DNA from: Arthrobacter sp. 18067 | GTDB lineage: Bacteria > Actinomycetota > Actinomycetes > Actinomycetales > Micrococcaceae | Length of the DNA stretch: 64,000 bases | Reading direction: 5' to 3' | Assembly (NCBI RefSeq): GCF_902706295.1 | Contig: NZ_CACSJJ010000016.1 | Location: 62,001-126,000, forward strand | Part shown: positions 49,128 to 57,507 of the stretch, piece by piece | Layout: each line of letters begins with the position of its first letter | Position numbering within the stretch: position 1 is the stretch's first letter | The notes under the pieces: model-generated | The model's input: only the letters and a program-made list of their open reading frames with translations | What the model was told of the DNA's origin: nothing | Database searches by the model: none | Translations under genes and position numbers: made by a program

Positions 49128-50342
49128 ATGCAGCAGGACGTGGAGCAGATCGTTGAACGCGTGGCGTTGAAGCTGGGCCGGGGCCTGTCCCTCGAAGACC
49201 TCGACGGCGTCCTCCTCGCCTATAGTTCCAACCAGTCCCACGCCGACCGTGTCCGCGTGAACTTCCTCCTCAGCAAGCGCGTCCCCAGCGATGTCAGCCT
49301 CTGGCAGCTGTCCCACGGCATCGCCACGGCGGTGCGTCCTGTCGTCGTTCCCGCCAACGAGGAACTCGGCATGTTGGGCCGCGTTTGCGTGCCCCTCCTG
49401 GTGCGGGGTTTCCGCGTGGGCTACTTATGGGTCCAGCTCGACGTCGAAGAGCAGAGCGCGACGGCGATACTCGCCGAATTGCCCGGCGTGCGCGACGAAC
49501 TGGACCTGTTGGCTGGGTTGCTGCTTGATTCCAACACCGCCGAATCAGAGTTCCGGCGGAGGCGTGAGCAGGAGTTCCTCTCGGCATGCAGCGGTGAATC
49601 GAACGCGGTGGCAGCGGTAGCGGGGTGGAAGGAAATCCAAGGCCGCGGTCCGTGGCAGTTGGTGACCATCCTGGACGCGGATGGTGCGAGGTCCGACGTC
49701 GACCCCATTGCCGCGACCTTGACCCACCGATCGGCCGCCCTGCAGTCCACTATCGGCGTCAACGCCGCGTTGTTCAGTGCCGGTACCGAGACGCATTCTG
49801 TGGTCTTGTTCCGCGAATCGGGTGGGCGGGCGGACCATGCCCAGGTGCTGGTGCATTATCAACTGGAGCTCGCCAAGCGGGCCGGCAGGACGGTGGACCG
49901 GGTGATCCTGGGTATCAGCGAGCCGTTCCAGGTCATCAGGCAGCTCTCGGGCGCATACCGGCAATCGAAAGTTGCGGCGCAGGCGGCCGCCGTCGATCAG
50001 CCACTGGGGGAGCTTGTGGACAGCCGGGCAGTGGGCGTCTACCAGCTCTTCGACCGCCTGCTGGCACCCGGAGGCTGGGATGACACCGGGTCCGTGCACT
50101 TCCGGACTTTGGAGGACCAGGACAAGAACGGCGAACTCCTGCCCGTCCTGGAGCTTCTCTATGACAGCGACGGTTCAGTACAGGACGTCGCGGCCAAACT
50201 TCACCTCCACAGGAGCAGCATCTACAACCGGCTCGGCAGGATCCGCCAACTCATTGGCGCTGATCCGTTGAGTGGCGCAATCCGGCTTGAGTTGCATGCT
50301 GCCTTGAAAGCGCGGCGCTGGGCGGGGAGACCACGGATCTGA
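49128..50342 (+). CDS. adeR: PucR/CdaR-type regulator, probable alanine dehydrogenase regulator
   Basis: 404 residues from the ATG at 49128 (MQQDVEQIVERVALKLGRGLSLEDLDG). A PucR-type variable N-terminal sensing part, a GGDEF-like middle of the CdaR class, and a C-terminal helix-turn-helix (VQDVAAKLHLHRSSIYNRLGRIRQLIG) of the PucR family. Divergent from ald as in adeR-ald of other bacteria, hence the symbol, which rests on position rather than direct evidence. The length and order fit AdeR-like regulators. Confidence 0.82.
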   Translation: MQQDVEQIVERVALKLGRGLSLEDLDGVLLAYSSNQSHADRVRVNFLLSKRVPSDVSLWQLSHGIATAVRPVVVPANEELGMLGRVCVPLLVRGFRVGYLWVQLDVEEQSATAILAELPGVRDELDLLAGLLLDSNTAESEFRRRREQEFLSACSGESNAVAAVAGWKEIQGRGPWQLVTILDADGARSDVDPIAATLTHRSAALQSTIGVNAALFSAGTETHSVVLFRESGGRADHAQVLVHYQLELAKRAGRTVDRVILGISEPFQVIRQLSGAYRQSKVAAQAAAVDQPLGELVDSRAVGVYQLFDRLLAPGGWDDTGSVHFRTLEDQDKNGELLPVLELLYDSDGSVQDVAAKLHLHRSSIYNRLGRIRQLIGADPLSGAIRLELHAALKARRWAGRPRI

Positions 50343-50356
50343 GGTTGGATGGACGG

Positions 50357-50392
50357 ATGAGGCAGGCACCCGTCGTGGGGTGCCTGCCTCAT
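50357..50392 (+). terminator. Terminator hairpin after the PucR-type gene
   Basis: ATGAGGCAGGCACCC (50357-50371) pairs perfectly with GGGTGCCTGCCTCAT (50378-50392), 6-base loop, followed after a short gap by a T-rich stretch. The following 139 bases up to the next gene show nothing else. Confidence 0.8.
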
Positions 50393-50531
50393 TCGCAGGG
50401 TTTGCTTTAGGACCGCTTCAACCGCTGGCAGCTCCAGCGTCCCAATCGACGACGGAAGGCAGCCGTCCGGCTGCTGCTGCAGTATCGGCTGTGCCATCCC
50501 ACGTGCGTGCTGGTGCGCGGCAGGCGGGTGC

Positions 50532-51845
50532 TCACTTGAGGGCTTCCTTCGCGGCTTCAAGGATCTCTTCAAGAGCCGTCTCGGAGGGCTGCGGCGTCAT
50601 AGACGCGTTGGGGTTGCCGGTGGGCCGGGGCTTGGACGTCTGCGTGGACGTTTCCGTGGGTGTGGGAGTCGGCGTCGGCGTGGGCGTGACAGTCGGCGTC
50701 GTTGTGGGTGTCGGTGCAGGAGTCGTGGGCGGCGTCGTGATCGTGTCCGACGGCACGTCGCCCGGAGCCGGCGCCGGCTGAGTGGGTGCCGGGCTGGTGG
50801 TACCAGGTGCCGCGGCGATGGTCGCAGGCACAGCGGATGGGACCCACACCGGGTCAGCCAGTGAAATCTTCGGCGTAGGAATCGACGACGGCGACACTGC
50901 TGCGGGTGCCTCCGGAACCGTGGCCGGCTGGCCGGCTTCCGATGTCGCAGCAGCTGACGCAGAAGGCGATGAGGCGGTGGAGTACGAAGCGCTGGGCGCG
51001 GGGGATGCGGAGCCCGAGTTCCGATCGGCGCCGCTGCCGCTGGCTTCCTGGGCCGGGGTTTCCTGGCCGAAGAAGGGCAGCTCGAGAGCCTGTCCCAAGG
51101 TTCCGGCCGTCAGGACCAGACCAAGGGCGCCCGCTACCACGGCCATGCGCTGGCTCATGTGCTTGACCGATGCCGCTTTCCGGAGAACGGTGTGGGGTTC
51201 CCGGCCAAATGAGGAGCCACCAAAGCTGGATTTGGCGGCCGTGGGCGAGGCTGCCTGCTTGCGAACATCCTTGCGGCTGGCGAGTGACGCCGACGCCGTT
51301 GCGGCCGCGGCAACCTGGGCCGGGGACTTGCCTCGCGGCGACACAGGTGCCGGAGGCGCAGCGTGTGCCTGTGGCGTGGTCGCGGACTCTTCGCGGGCTG
51401 CGACAACGGGGATGGCTGCCGTGGCCGGTTCCGAGGAGCCCGGCTCAGGGCTGGCCGGCTCAACGATTGGAATGGCCGCGGTAGGAGGCCCCGGCGTGGT
51501 GGATACAGGAGCTGCAGCCTGAACGGTCGGAATTGCCGCAGTTGCCGCCTCAACAGGCTTGGGCCGCGAAGATGCCCCGGCCGCGGGGTCAGCGGGCGCG
51601 ATCACAGCCTGGGCTGCCTGCTCCCGTTCGGCCGCGCGCACGGCTGCGCGCGTGGTGGGTGTTGCGACGGTGGGGACAGCCGCCGTGGCGGCTTCCGGCG
51701 TCGTGCTTGTAGTTTCGGGCACCGCGACGGAGTCTGCAGGCGCGCTGATGGGGGATCCGCTGGGTTGGGCCCGACGGCGTCCGGTTGGCTTGGTGCGCTC
51801 GCGTTCGGTCTGGGCGCGGCGCGGCTGATCCATGGTTGGGGACAT
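50532..51845 (-). CDS. Large low-complexity Pro/Ala/Thr-rich membrane protein
   Basis: 437 residues; the ATG at 51845 has GAGAGG upstream. Sequence is dominated by Ala, Pro, Thr and Ser. The soluble N-terminal ~230 residues hold recurring TAAIPTV/TAAIPIV/TAAIPVV blocks; a hydrophobic helix (MAVVAGALGLVLTAGTLG, near 245) marks the membrane pass, and the outer part ends in TPTPTPTP-type repeats. I do not recognise a domain. It is probably a cell-wall-spanning or division-related surface protein. Such tracts vary in length between strains, so repeat drift is expected. Confidence 0.6.
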   Translation of the reverse strand: MSPTMDQPRRAQTERERTKPTGRRRAQPSGSPISAPADSVAVPETTSTTPEAATAAVPTVATPTTRAAVRAAEREQAAQAVIAPADPAAGASSRPKPVEAATAAIPTVQAAAPVSTTPGPPTAAIPIVEPASPEPGSSEPATAAIPVVAAREESATTPQAHAAPPAPVSPRGKSPAQVAAAATASASLASRKDVRKQAASPTAAKSSFGGSSFGREPHTVLRKAASVKHMSQRMAVVAGALGLVLTAGTLGQALELPFFGQETPAQEASGSGADRNSGSASPAPSASYSTASSPSASAAATSEAGQPATVPEAPAAVSPSSIPTPKISLADPVWVPSAVPATIAAAPGTTSPAPTQPAPAPGDVPSDTITTPPTTPAPTPTTTPTVTPTPTPTPTPTETSTQTSKPRPTGNPNASMTPQPSETALEEILEAAKEALK

Positions 51846-52122
51846 GGTGGTTGCCTCTCAACGCCTTCGAGGTTAGCTGTCGGGTTCGGACGAGGCCGTC
51901 CGGCCGCCTGAGCGGCTTCACCCCAAGGACTTGAATCAAGTCCGGGAACTTTTGGGTCCCCCGCCTCTGCCGCGGGTCTGGCGGATCCCGGATTGCGGCA
52001 GAGCTCGGCGTCAATCCGGAAGCGGCCCAGCGGAGATACGGGTCGCCCTACGACGGTACATGAGCCGGAAAGTAAAGTCACATTAATGTAACGGGCGGTA
52101 GGTCTCCGCAAGCGAGAGGCGT

Positions 52123-52350
52123 CTAGCGCTTAGGCTTCGGGGCCGGCGCTGGAGCCGGCAACTCTTGCTGGATCTTTTGGATTTGGTGCGCCTGATGGGT
52201 CTCAGGGCGGAAGATTTCGTCGGCGATGCCCAGCATTCCGCCCGCCGCACGCCTGACTCCACGCTTGGACTGCCGGGAAGTCCAGTACCAGAGGCCGGCG
52301 AGGAGCGCGGGAACTCCGAGTACTGCGGCCAACACGGCCAAGATATCCAT
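52123..52350 (-). CDS. Small single-helix membrane protein
   Basis: 75 residues: an N-terminal hydrophobic helix (ILAVLAAVLGVPALLAGLWYW, residues 3-23), then a charged tail ending in PAPAPAPKPKR. Sized and laid out like other short membrane-bound proteins of actinobacteria; no family recognised. The 277 bases between it and the upstream low-complexity gene contain no feature I can name. Confidence 0.65.
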   Translation of the reverse strand: MDILAVLAAVLGVPALLAGLWYWTSRQSKRGVRRAAGGMLGIADEIFRPETHQAHQIQKIQQELPAPAPAPKPKR

Positions 52351-52383
52351 CGCATAAGACTAGCTTCGGCGTGCACCGGCAGG

Positions 52384-52396
52384 TAGACATTGTCTA
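52384..52396. promoter_or_regulatory. Palindrome TAGACA-T-TGTCTA overlapping the ligC start
   Basis: A perfect 13-base palindrome ends on the A of the ligC ATG (52396). It might be a regulator site or a chance feature. Confidence 0.3.
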
Positions 52397-53460
52397 TGGA
52401 CCTGCCAGTGATGCCGCCCGTCTCGCCCATGCTCGCCAAGTCCGTTCCGGCCATCCCCGATGTTGGTCACTATGAGCCCAAGTGGGACGGCTTCAGGACC
52501 ATCGTCTTCAAGGATGGGGATGAGGTGGTCCTGGGCAGCCGCAACGAGAAGCCCATGACCCGGTACTTCCCGGAGCTGGTGGAAGCGCTGCGGAAGAACC
52601 TCCCGGACAAATGTGTGATCGACGGCGAGATTGTCCTGATCGAGGGCAACAGGCTCGAATTCGAGGTGCTGCAGCAGCGGATCCATCCCGCGGACAGCCG
52701 GGTGCGGATGCTCGCTGAGAAGACCCCATCGTCCATGATCGCCTTCGACATCCTTGCGCTGGGCGAGGAGAACCTCATGGACCGGCCGTTCTCTGAGCGC
52801 CGCAGCATCCTGGAGCGTTCGCTCGCGAAGGCTGAGCCTCCCGTCTACGTCACGCCCGCGGTCACGGACCTGGAACGCGCGCAGGAATGGTTTGTGCAGC
52901 TCGAAGGCGCGGGCTTGGACGGTGTGCTGTCCAAGCCGCTGGATGGGACATATCAACCCAACAAGCGAGTGATGTTCAAGACCAAGCACGAGCGGACGGC
53001 GGACTGCGTGGTGGCGGGATTCCGCTGGCACAAGACCGCGAAAGTTGTGGGGTCCATGCTGTTGGGTCTTTATAACGACGCCGGACGCCTCCAGCACGTA
53101 GGGGTGGTGGCCTCCTTCCCCATGGCCAAAAGGGAAAGCCTGGTGGCCGAGCTTGAGCCCTACCAAGTGGAACTCAGCGAGCATCCCTGGGGCGAGTGGG
53201 CCAATCAAGGCGAAGGGGCCGGAGGTTCGAGGATGCCCGGCGCCCAGAGCCGGTGGAGCGGTGGCAAGGACTTCTCGTTCGTGCCGCTGCGCCCCGAGCT
53301 GGTGATCGAGGTGGCCTATGACTACATGGAGGGTGACCGCTTCCGCCACACCACGCAGTTCCGGCGGTGGCGGCCGGATCGGACACCGGAAAGCTGCACG
53401 TACTCGCAGTTGGAGGAACCGGCGGATTACGACCTCGGTGAGATCCTGAGGCTGCCGTAG
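52396..53460 (+). CDS. ligC: ATP-dependent DNA ligase, LigC type
   Basis: 354 residues from the ATG at 52396. The nucleotidyltransferase motif I lysine is K29 in EPKWDGFR, followed by GSRNEKPMTRYFPE, DGEIV, FDILALG and, before the OB fold, SKPLDGTYQPNKR and KTKHERTADCVVAGFRWHK. This matches mycobacterial LigC in size and layout, an ATP-dependent ligase used in base-excision and non-homologous end-joining-linked repair. It is convergent with a small gene that begins right after its stop. Confidence 0.88.
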   Translation: MDLPVMPPVSPMLAKSVPAIPDVGHYEPKWDGFRTIVFKDGDEVVLGSRNEKPMTRYFPELVEALRKNLPDKCVIDGEIVLIEGNRLEFEVLQQRIHPADSRVRMLAEKTPSSMIAFDILALGEENLMDRPFSERRSILERSLAKAEPPVYVTPAVTDLERAQEWFVQLEGAGLDGVLSKPLDGTYQPNKRVMFKTKHERTADCVVAGFRWHKTAKVVGSMLLGLYNDAGRLQHVGVVASFPMAKRESLVAELEPYQVELSEHPWGEWANQGEGAGGSRMPGAQSRWSGGKDFSFVPLRPELVIEVAYDYMEGDRFRHTTQFRRWRPDRTPESCTYSQLEEPADYDLGEILRLP

Positions 53461-53736
53461 CTACTCCTGGTGCCCCTGGTCGCTGCTCATGCTGCCCTCG
53501 GCGGGCGGGGTTTCCCCCGGGGGGACTCCGCCGCCGGGCTCCAATCCCGTGACATTCCCGTCGAGGGGATCCGGGTTCGCGGATGCAGCAGGGTCCTCGT
53601 CTTCGTCTTGGCGCAGTTCGGGATCTGCGTTCACGTGGTCGTTCTGGGTCGCGGGGGTTGTTGCGGCACCGAATGGCCCCGTCGCGCCCGTTACGCCGAA
53701 GCCTTGGGTTTCTTCATTTGAGTCTTTGCTTGTCAC
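53461..53736 (-). CDS. Small acidic, mostly disordered protein
   Basis: 91 residues from the GTG at 53736 (AAGGG upstream), very rich in Asp, Glu, Pro and Gly (ELRQDEDEDPAASANPDP, PPGETPPAEG). No signal peptide, cysteine or membrane helix. Unrecognised. Its stop lies directly against the ligC stop, so the two are tail-to-tail neighbours. Confidence 0.55.
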   Translation of the reverse strand: MTSKDSNEETQGFGVTGATGPFGAATTPATQNDHVNADPELRQDEDEDPAASANPDPLDGNVTGLEPGGGVPPGETPPAEGSMSSDQGHQE

Positions 53737-53847
53737 GATCAACCCTTCCATAAGCAAACTTACTAATGCGCTTGCTTCGTCAGCCTAGCCGCGGCGCGCT
53801 GACCCAACAAGTGCACTCAAGCCGCCCTCCGGCGTCGTGCTTTACTC

Positions 53848-54669
53848 TCAGCCATGGAACGTCGTCGCTGTGACGAAGCTCCGGATGGCATCCGCCACGG
53901 CCTTCGGGCGCATGTGCTGTGCCACGTGTCCGACGCCAGGGATCTCCACCAACCGGCCCTGCGGCACGGTACGCGAAAGCCGGAGCGACCAATCAGGACC
54001 CGCCACATTGTCCCGGCTTCCACGCAGGACCAGCACCGGGACCTGTATTGAGGCCAGGCGTTTCTCCGTGGGGTACTTCATCATCACGGGCAACTCGGTG
54101 AGGTACCAGCGCGGGCCGCAGCGGAAGTAGTCGGAGATAACGATCCAATTGGACGAGGGACTCTCGCGAAGCAGCCCGTCAAGGATAAGAGCCAGGGACT
54201 GGCGTCCCACGTTCTTGTGCCGGGAGTCAACAACCGGTCCCATGAGCACCAACTGCCGGGTGTGTTCCGGCGCATGCAAGGCCGCTTCGATGGTGAATTG
54301 CACACCCATCGAGTGGCCCACCAACACGTAGGATTCGATGCCACGGGATGCGAGGGCCGCAGCGATGAAGGCGCCGTAATCCTCCACGCCGAGCTGCCGA
54401 TCGGGCTTCGGTGTCCCGGCAAAACCGGGGAGGTCCAGGGAATACGTGGGTGCGCCCGCGGCGAGCACAGCATGTAGTCGGGCCAAGTAACGGTGTGAAA
54501 CCCCAATGCCATGGATCAGGATGTACGCGGGTTCGGCGCCCAACTTAGACCCCGACCCGGACCCAGGCTCAGGCGAAGGCGTGCCCTCGGTCCAGAGGAT
54601 CCGCCCCTTCAGGCCCAACACCTCGACATCGGCAGACAGCAGCGCTGCCGGCCTTTCCCGCGTTGTCAT
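53848..54669 (-). CDS. Alpha/beta hydrolase
   Basis: 273 residues. The nucleophile elbow LVGHSMGVQ has S120; the oxyanion region is ILIHGIGVSHRYL, the acid is probably in GSRDNVAG and the base is H in IPGVGHVAQHM. Esterase/lipase-like; the substrate is unknown. Its ATG overlaps the stop of the next (mycothiol-type) gene upstream in ATGA, so the two genes form an operon. Confidence 0.88.
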   Translation of the reverse strand: MTTRERPAALLSADVEVLGLKGRILWTEGTPSPEPGSGSGSKLGAEPAYILIHGIGVSHRYLARLHAVLAAGAPTYSLDLPGFAGTPKPDRQLGVEDYGAFIAAALASRGIESYVLVGHSMGVQFTIEAALHAPEHTRQLVLMGPVVDSRHKNVGRQSLALILDGLLRESPSSNWIVISDYFRCGPRWYLTELPVMMKYPTEKRLASIQVPVLVLRGSRDNVAGPDWSLRLSRTVPQGRLVEIPGVGHVAQHMRPKAVADAIRSFVTATTFHG

Positions 54670-55328
54670 CAGGGCTGCCGCTGCAGGAACACCGGAGCGC
54701 CAGGACCGCTCAATTCGCTCTCCGCTACCGGCCGACCGGATACCGCCAGCAGCAGCGCGATCGCGGGACCTTCAACGACCGGACCGTCACCGTGCTCGAA
54801 GGGGGTGTCAGTTGCAACCAAGCGCCAGCCGGCTGCGATCTCCTTGCCGCCACCCATCTTGGTGGTGGTCCGCACTTGGTAGTCGATGGCAGTGGCGACG
54901 TGGACGGCCGGATAGGCGCGGTGCAAGCCCAGTGGCCGGCGGATATCCTCGCCGTGGACGAAGGCCTCAACCAGCCTGGTGGCCAGCCAAGCCGGCGGCC
55001 CGGACGTCCGGGAGAGCACGGCGTCCAATTGGACCAAGGTCTTCGCGGGGTCCTCGGTCTTTTCGCGCTCTACGCCCACGGCGTTGTCGCGGTCAAAATC
55101 CAGCCGCGAGGCAATCATTCGGCGAATGAATTTGAGCGGCGTGGTTTTGGCGCTGTCGATCACGTGGGCCAGGACATCGTGGACGTCCCAACCAGGGCAC
55201 AGGGACGGTGTCTTCCATTGAGCCGGATGGAGCGGTTCCAGATCCTGAATCAGGGCGCGGCGTTCCTCATGCACCACGGGCCAGACAATGGAATGGGAGG
55301 TCGACGCCATACTGCTATTGAACCCCAT
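54669..55328 (-). CDS. Maleylpyruvate-isomerase-type (DinB-like) protein
   Basis: About 219 residues from the ATG at 55328, or 213 from 55310 if the sixth-codon-later ATG is used. The N-terminal MDMPI/DinB four-helix domain is seen in LCPGWDVHDVLAHVID with its metal-binding His pair, then WLATRLVEAFVHGEDIRRPLG, the family's third ligand region. These proteins are often mycothiol-dependent transferases or isomerases. Coupled to the alpha/beta hydrolase gene; a shared detoxification role is inferred. Confidence 0.8.
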   Translation of the reverse strand: MGFNSSMASTSHSIVWPVVHEERRALIQDLEPLHPAQWKTPSLCPGWDVHDVLAHVIDSAKTTPLKFIRRMIASRLDFDRDNAVGVEREKTEDPAKTLVQLDAVLSRTSGPPAWLATRLVEAFVHGEDIRRPLGLHRAYPAVHVATAIDYQVRTTTKMGGGKEIAAGWRLVATDTPFEHGDGPVVEGPAIALLLAVSGRPVAESELSGPGAPVFLQRQP

Positions 55329-55346
55329 GCCTATGCCCCTGGCGGG

Positions 55347-55661
55347 TTACTGCGGGGGCGGTTCTGTGAAGACGCGATTGCGCGAGGGCCTGCGGGAGTA
55401 CTGGATTGACCTTCCCAGCCCCACGGCGAACCACACGAGAAAGGCTGCCGCGGCTACCGTGAGAGCCCAGGTCACCGGGTAGCCGAGGAAGGGCGACGAT
55501 TGGCATGTCTCGAAATCCACCCCGCCCGATGCCTGGCCGCAGCCACCGGTTTGCAGCCAGATCAAGCCCAGGAAAGGGATGGTGGCAGCGATGAAAACGA
55601 GCCACAGCCAAGGTCGGTTCCACGGCCATTCGGAGTACTTACCGCGTTTTCCCGGGGCCAT
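55347..55661 (-). CDS. Two-helix membrane protein
   Basis: 104 residues: start MAPGKRGKYSEWPWNRPW, helix at about 18-37 (LWLVFIAATIPFLGLIWLQ), a short loop with two cysteines (GGCGQASGGVDFETCQ) that could be disulphide-bonded outside, a second helix at 60-82 (GYPVTWALTVAAAAFLVWFAVGL) and a basic tail. No domain recognised. Three bases downstream of the next gene's stop, so part of the same operon. Confidence 0.7.
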   Translation of the reverse strand: MAPGKRGKYSEWPWNRPWLWLVFIAATIPFLGLIWLQTGGCGQASGGVDFETCQSSPFLGYPVTWALTVAAAAFLVWFAVGLGRSIQYSRRPSRNRVFTEPPPQ

Positions 55662-55664
55662 AGG

Positions 55665-55916
55665 CTATTCCCTGTTCGCGTCGTCCGATTCAGTGGGGTC
55701 GACTGCGGGACGTGACGCCTCAGGCGCCGCGGCCGCCTCAGCCGCGTCCCGGCGTCGGGCAATTCTCGATTCCGTCCACATGGCCACGGCCACGAACACT
55801 GTGCACGCGAACATGAACGTTGCCACGAAGTTCAATCCCATGGCAGAGCCCAAGGGTGCGGCAAGGGCCATGGCGGCCAACCCGGCCACGATATGCCACC
55901 CTTTGAAATTGCCCAC
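55665..55916 (-). CDS. Small two-helix membrane protein
   Basis: 83 residues with helices at ~7-27 (WHIVAGLAAMALAAPLGSAMG) and ~29-47, followed by a basic-to-acidic tail rich in Ala and Glu. Typical of short actinobacterial inner-membrane proteins of unknown function. It is adjacent to the two-helix gene (3-base gap). Confidence 0.65.
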   Translation of the reverse strand: MGNFKGWHIVAGLAAMALAAPLGSAMGLNFVATFMFACTVFVAVAMWTESRIARRRDAAEAAAAPEASRPAVDPTESDDANRE

Positions 55917-55996
55917 CGATCAAGCGTAACCCCGGCCTTAACGGGTGCTGGCCCGTTGCGTGGGATCGTTGCTTGATCCTTATCACTCCGACACTT

Positions 55997-56416
55997 TTAG
56001 CCGGCGTTTAAGTCATTTTCGTTGGTCTGGACCGCCGCCGCTTCAGCCTGTTTCTTCTTCTGTGTATCCAGCCAGGCAATGATGGCGGCCTGCCGGATCC
56101 GACGATGCGTGCCGCGATATTCCACGGGGATTTCGCCGCGGTCGGTCATATTGCGCAAGTACGTGTGCGAAATGCCCGCGAGCTCCGCTGCCTGCGACGT
56201 GGTGAGCATTTCCTCCACGCTGCTGACCGTCACCGTTTCGCCCCGGCCCAGCCTCGCGAGGAGGTCGACGACGGCGTCCCTCGCTTGATCGGGCAGGCGG
56301 TGGACGGTGCCATCCACAAAAACGGTGATGTCGTTGCTGTCCGCCAGGGAGCGCGCCAAATTCCGGGCGTCATCGGCGGGAAGGCCTGCTGTGACGCGGG
56401 GAGCTATCAATGCCAT
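55997..56416 (-). CDS. Excisionase-type HTH protein, orphan antitoxin-like
   Basis: 139 residues. The first ~60 residues are a small alpha/beta part (ITVFVDGTVHRLPDQARDAVVDLL), the centre is an excisionase/MerR-like helix-turn-helix (LTTSQAAELAGISHTYLRNMTDRGEIPVEYRGTHRRI), and the end is a helical tail. This is the usual layout of antitoxins paired with PIN-domain toxins, but no toxin gene follows; only membrane protein genes do. It may be a lone regulator or the survivor of a lost pair. Confidence 0.75.
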   Translation of the reverse strand: MALIAPRVTAGLPADDARNLARSLADSNDITVFVDGTVHRLPDQARDAVVDLLARLGRGETVTVSSVEEMLTTSQAAELAGISHTYLRNMTDRGEIPVEYRGTHRRIRQAAIIAWLDTQKKKQAEAAAVQTNENDLNAG

Positions 56417-56467
56417 GGCAGAAGCCTAGCGCGAGCCTGCCGTGGACCGGCGTTCGTCGCGGCCCAA

Positions 56468-57169
56468 CTACAACGACGCCCGGAGTTCTGCGGCATTGGC
56501 CAGCTCTGCGGCCAACGCTTCCCGTTCCCCGGAGGTCAGGGTGAGGGCGTCCACGCTATCCAGCACTGAGGCGGCGAGCCCGGGGTTGCCGGTGCGGTGG
56601 TGCAGCTCAGCGAGGTACACCAGCAGGGGCAGCTTCCCGGCGTCCGTTGCTTCCCCGTGGCGCAAAAGCCCCGCCTCAATCACCGAGATAGCCCGGGCTT
56701 CGTCCCCATGGGAGTCGCCTTGCCGGGTAGCGCTCATCAGCACTCTTTCCAGACGGCTTTCCGAGCCGGAGCCATCATCCTCGGTTTCACCCAAGGCACT
56801 GATCCGTAGCCAGTTCCCGCCCGGATCCACCACGGTGAACCCAGCTGTCGTTCCTTGCTTGCGGCGGGGACGGGTGATCCGCGGAATCCCGGCAATGGGC
56901 AACTTGCCGAAAGCAGCACGAAGTCCGGTTGCGAATTCGTCGAACAGCACACCCGTATCCTCGACCAGCAGGATGGCGGTGCCCATCGAGTTCTCCGGCT
57001 CGAACGCCTCCAGGCCGAAGAAGTGCAGGTCGATCCCGCCCCGGTTAAAGCACACGTAGGGGTTTGGCCGCGCCTGCCGGAAGGTCACTTTGAAGCCCAG
57101 GGCCTCGTAGAACGGCACGATGTCGTCGAGGTACCGGCACGGCAGGATAGGGATCGCACGCTCGTTCAT
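56468..57169 (-). CDS. Glyoxalase/bleomycin-resistance-like domain protein with helical tail
   Basis: 233 residues. N-terminal VOC (glyoxalase) domain, residues 1-125 (ILPCRYLDDIVPFYEALGFKVTFRQ, FFGLEAFEPEN, FTVVDPGGNWLRI), as in bleomycin-binding proteins; residues 130-233 are helical (RAISVIEAGLLRHGEATDAGKLP), possibly a TPR-like repeat, a combination I have not seen often. Likely binds a metabolite or drug rather than catalysing a known reaction. It precedes the ptsH gene by 29 bases, on the same strand but functionally unlinked. Confidence 0.75.
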   Translation of the reverse strand: MNERAIPILPCRYLDDIVPFYEALGFKVTFRQARPNPYVCFNRGGIDLHFFGLEAFEPENSMGTAILLVEDTGVLFDEFATGLRAAFGKLPIAGIPRITRPRRKQGTTAGFTVVDPGGNWLRISALGETEDDGSGSESRLERVLMSATRQGDSHGDEARAISVIEAGLLRHGEATDAGKLPLLVYLAELHHRTGNPGLAASVLDSVDALTLTSGEREALAAELANAAELRASL

Positions 57170-57198
57170 AGCCCGAACCTACACCAGCCCAGCGAGAG

Positions 57199-57477
57199 CT
57201 ACTCGGCGTCCAGATCCGTCTCCAGCAGCTTCACCAGTGCGTCCAGCGCAGCGTCGGCGCCGTCGCCCTCTGCCCGCAGCACAACGACGTCGCCCTTCGC
57301 GGCTCCGAGCGTCATGAGCGAAAGGATGCTGGCGGCGTCGAGCGCGTCATCGGCAGGTTCGCCCTGCATGGCGATGGTGACCTCAACCGGCTGCTCGCCT
57401 GCGGCTTCTGCGAATAAGGCGGCGGGCCGGGCATGCAATCCGGAGCGGCTGGCGATGGTGGCTGTGCGTTCGGGCAT
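57199..57477 (-). CDS. ptsH: Phosphocarrier protein HPr
   Basis: 92 residues. The active histidine H15 lies in SRSGLHARPAA. The Ser-46 region reads DAASILSLMTLGAAKGDVV, close to the family KSILSLMSLG. HPr carries phosphate from EI to the sugar-specific EIIA domains. It follows ptsI on the same strand with 30 bases between, forming the general PTS pair next to the mannitol EII gene. Confidence 0.95.
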   Translation of the reverse strand: MPERTATIASRSGLHARPAALFAEAAGEQPVEVTIAMQGEPADDALDAASILSLMTLGAAKGDVVVLRAEGDGADAALDALVKLLETDLDAE

Positions 57478-57507
57478 GGTTTTCTCCTAAAGGTCGGAAA
57501 CGAAAAA

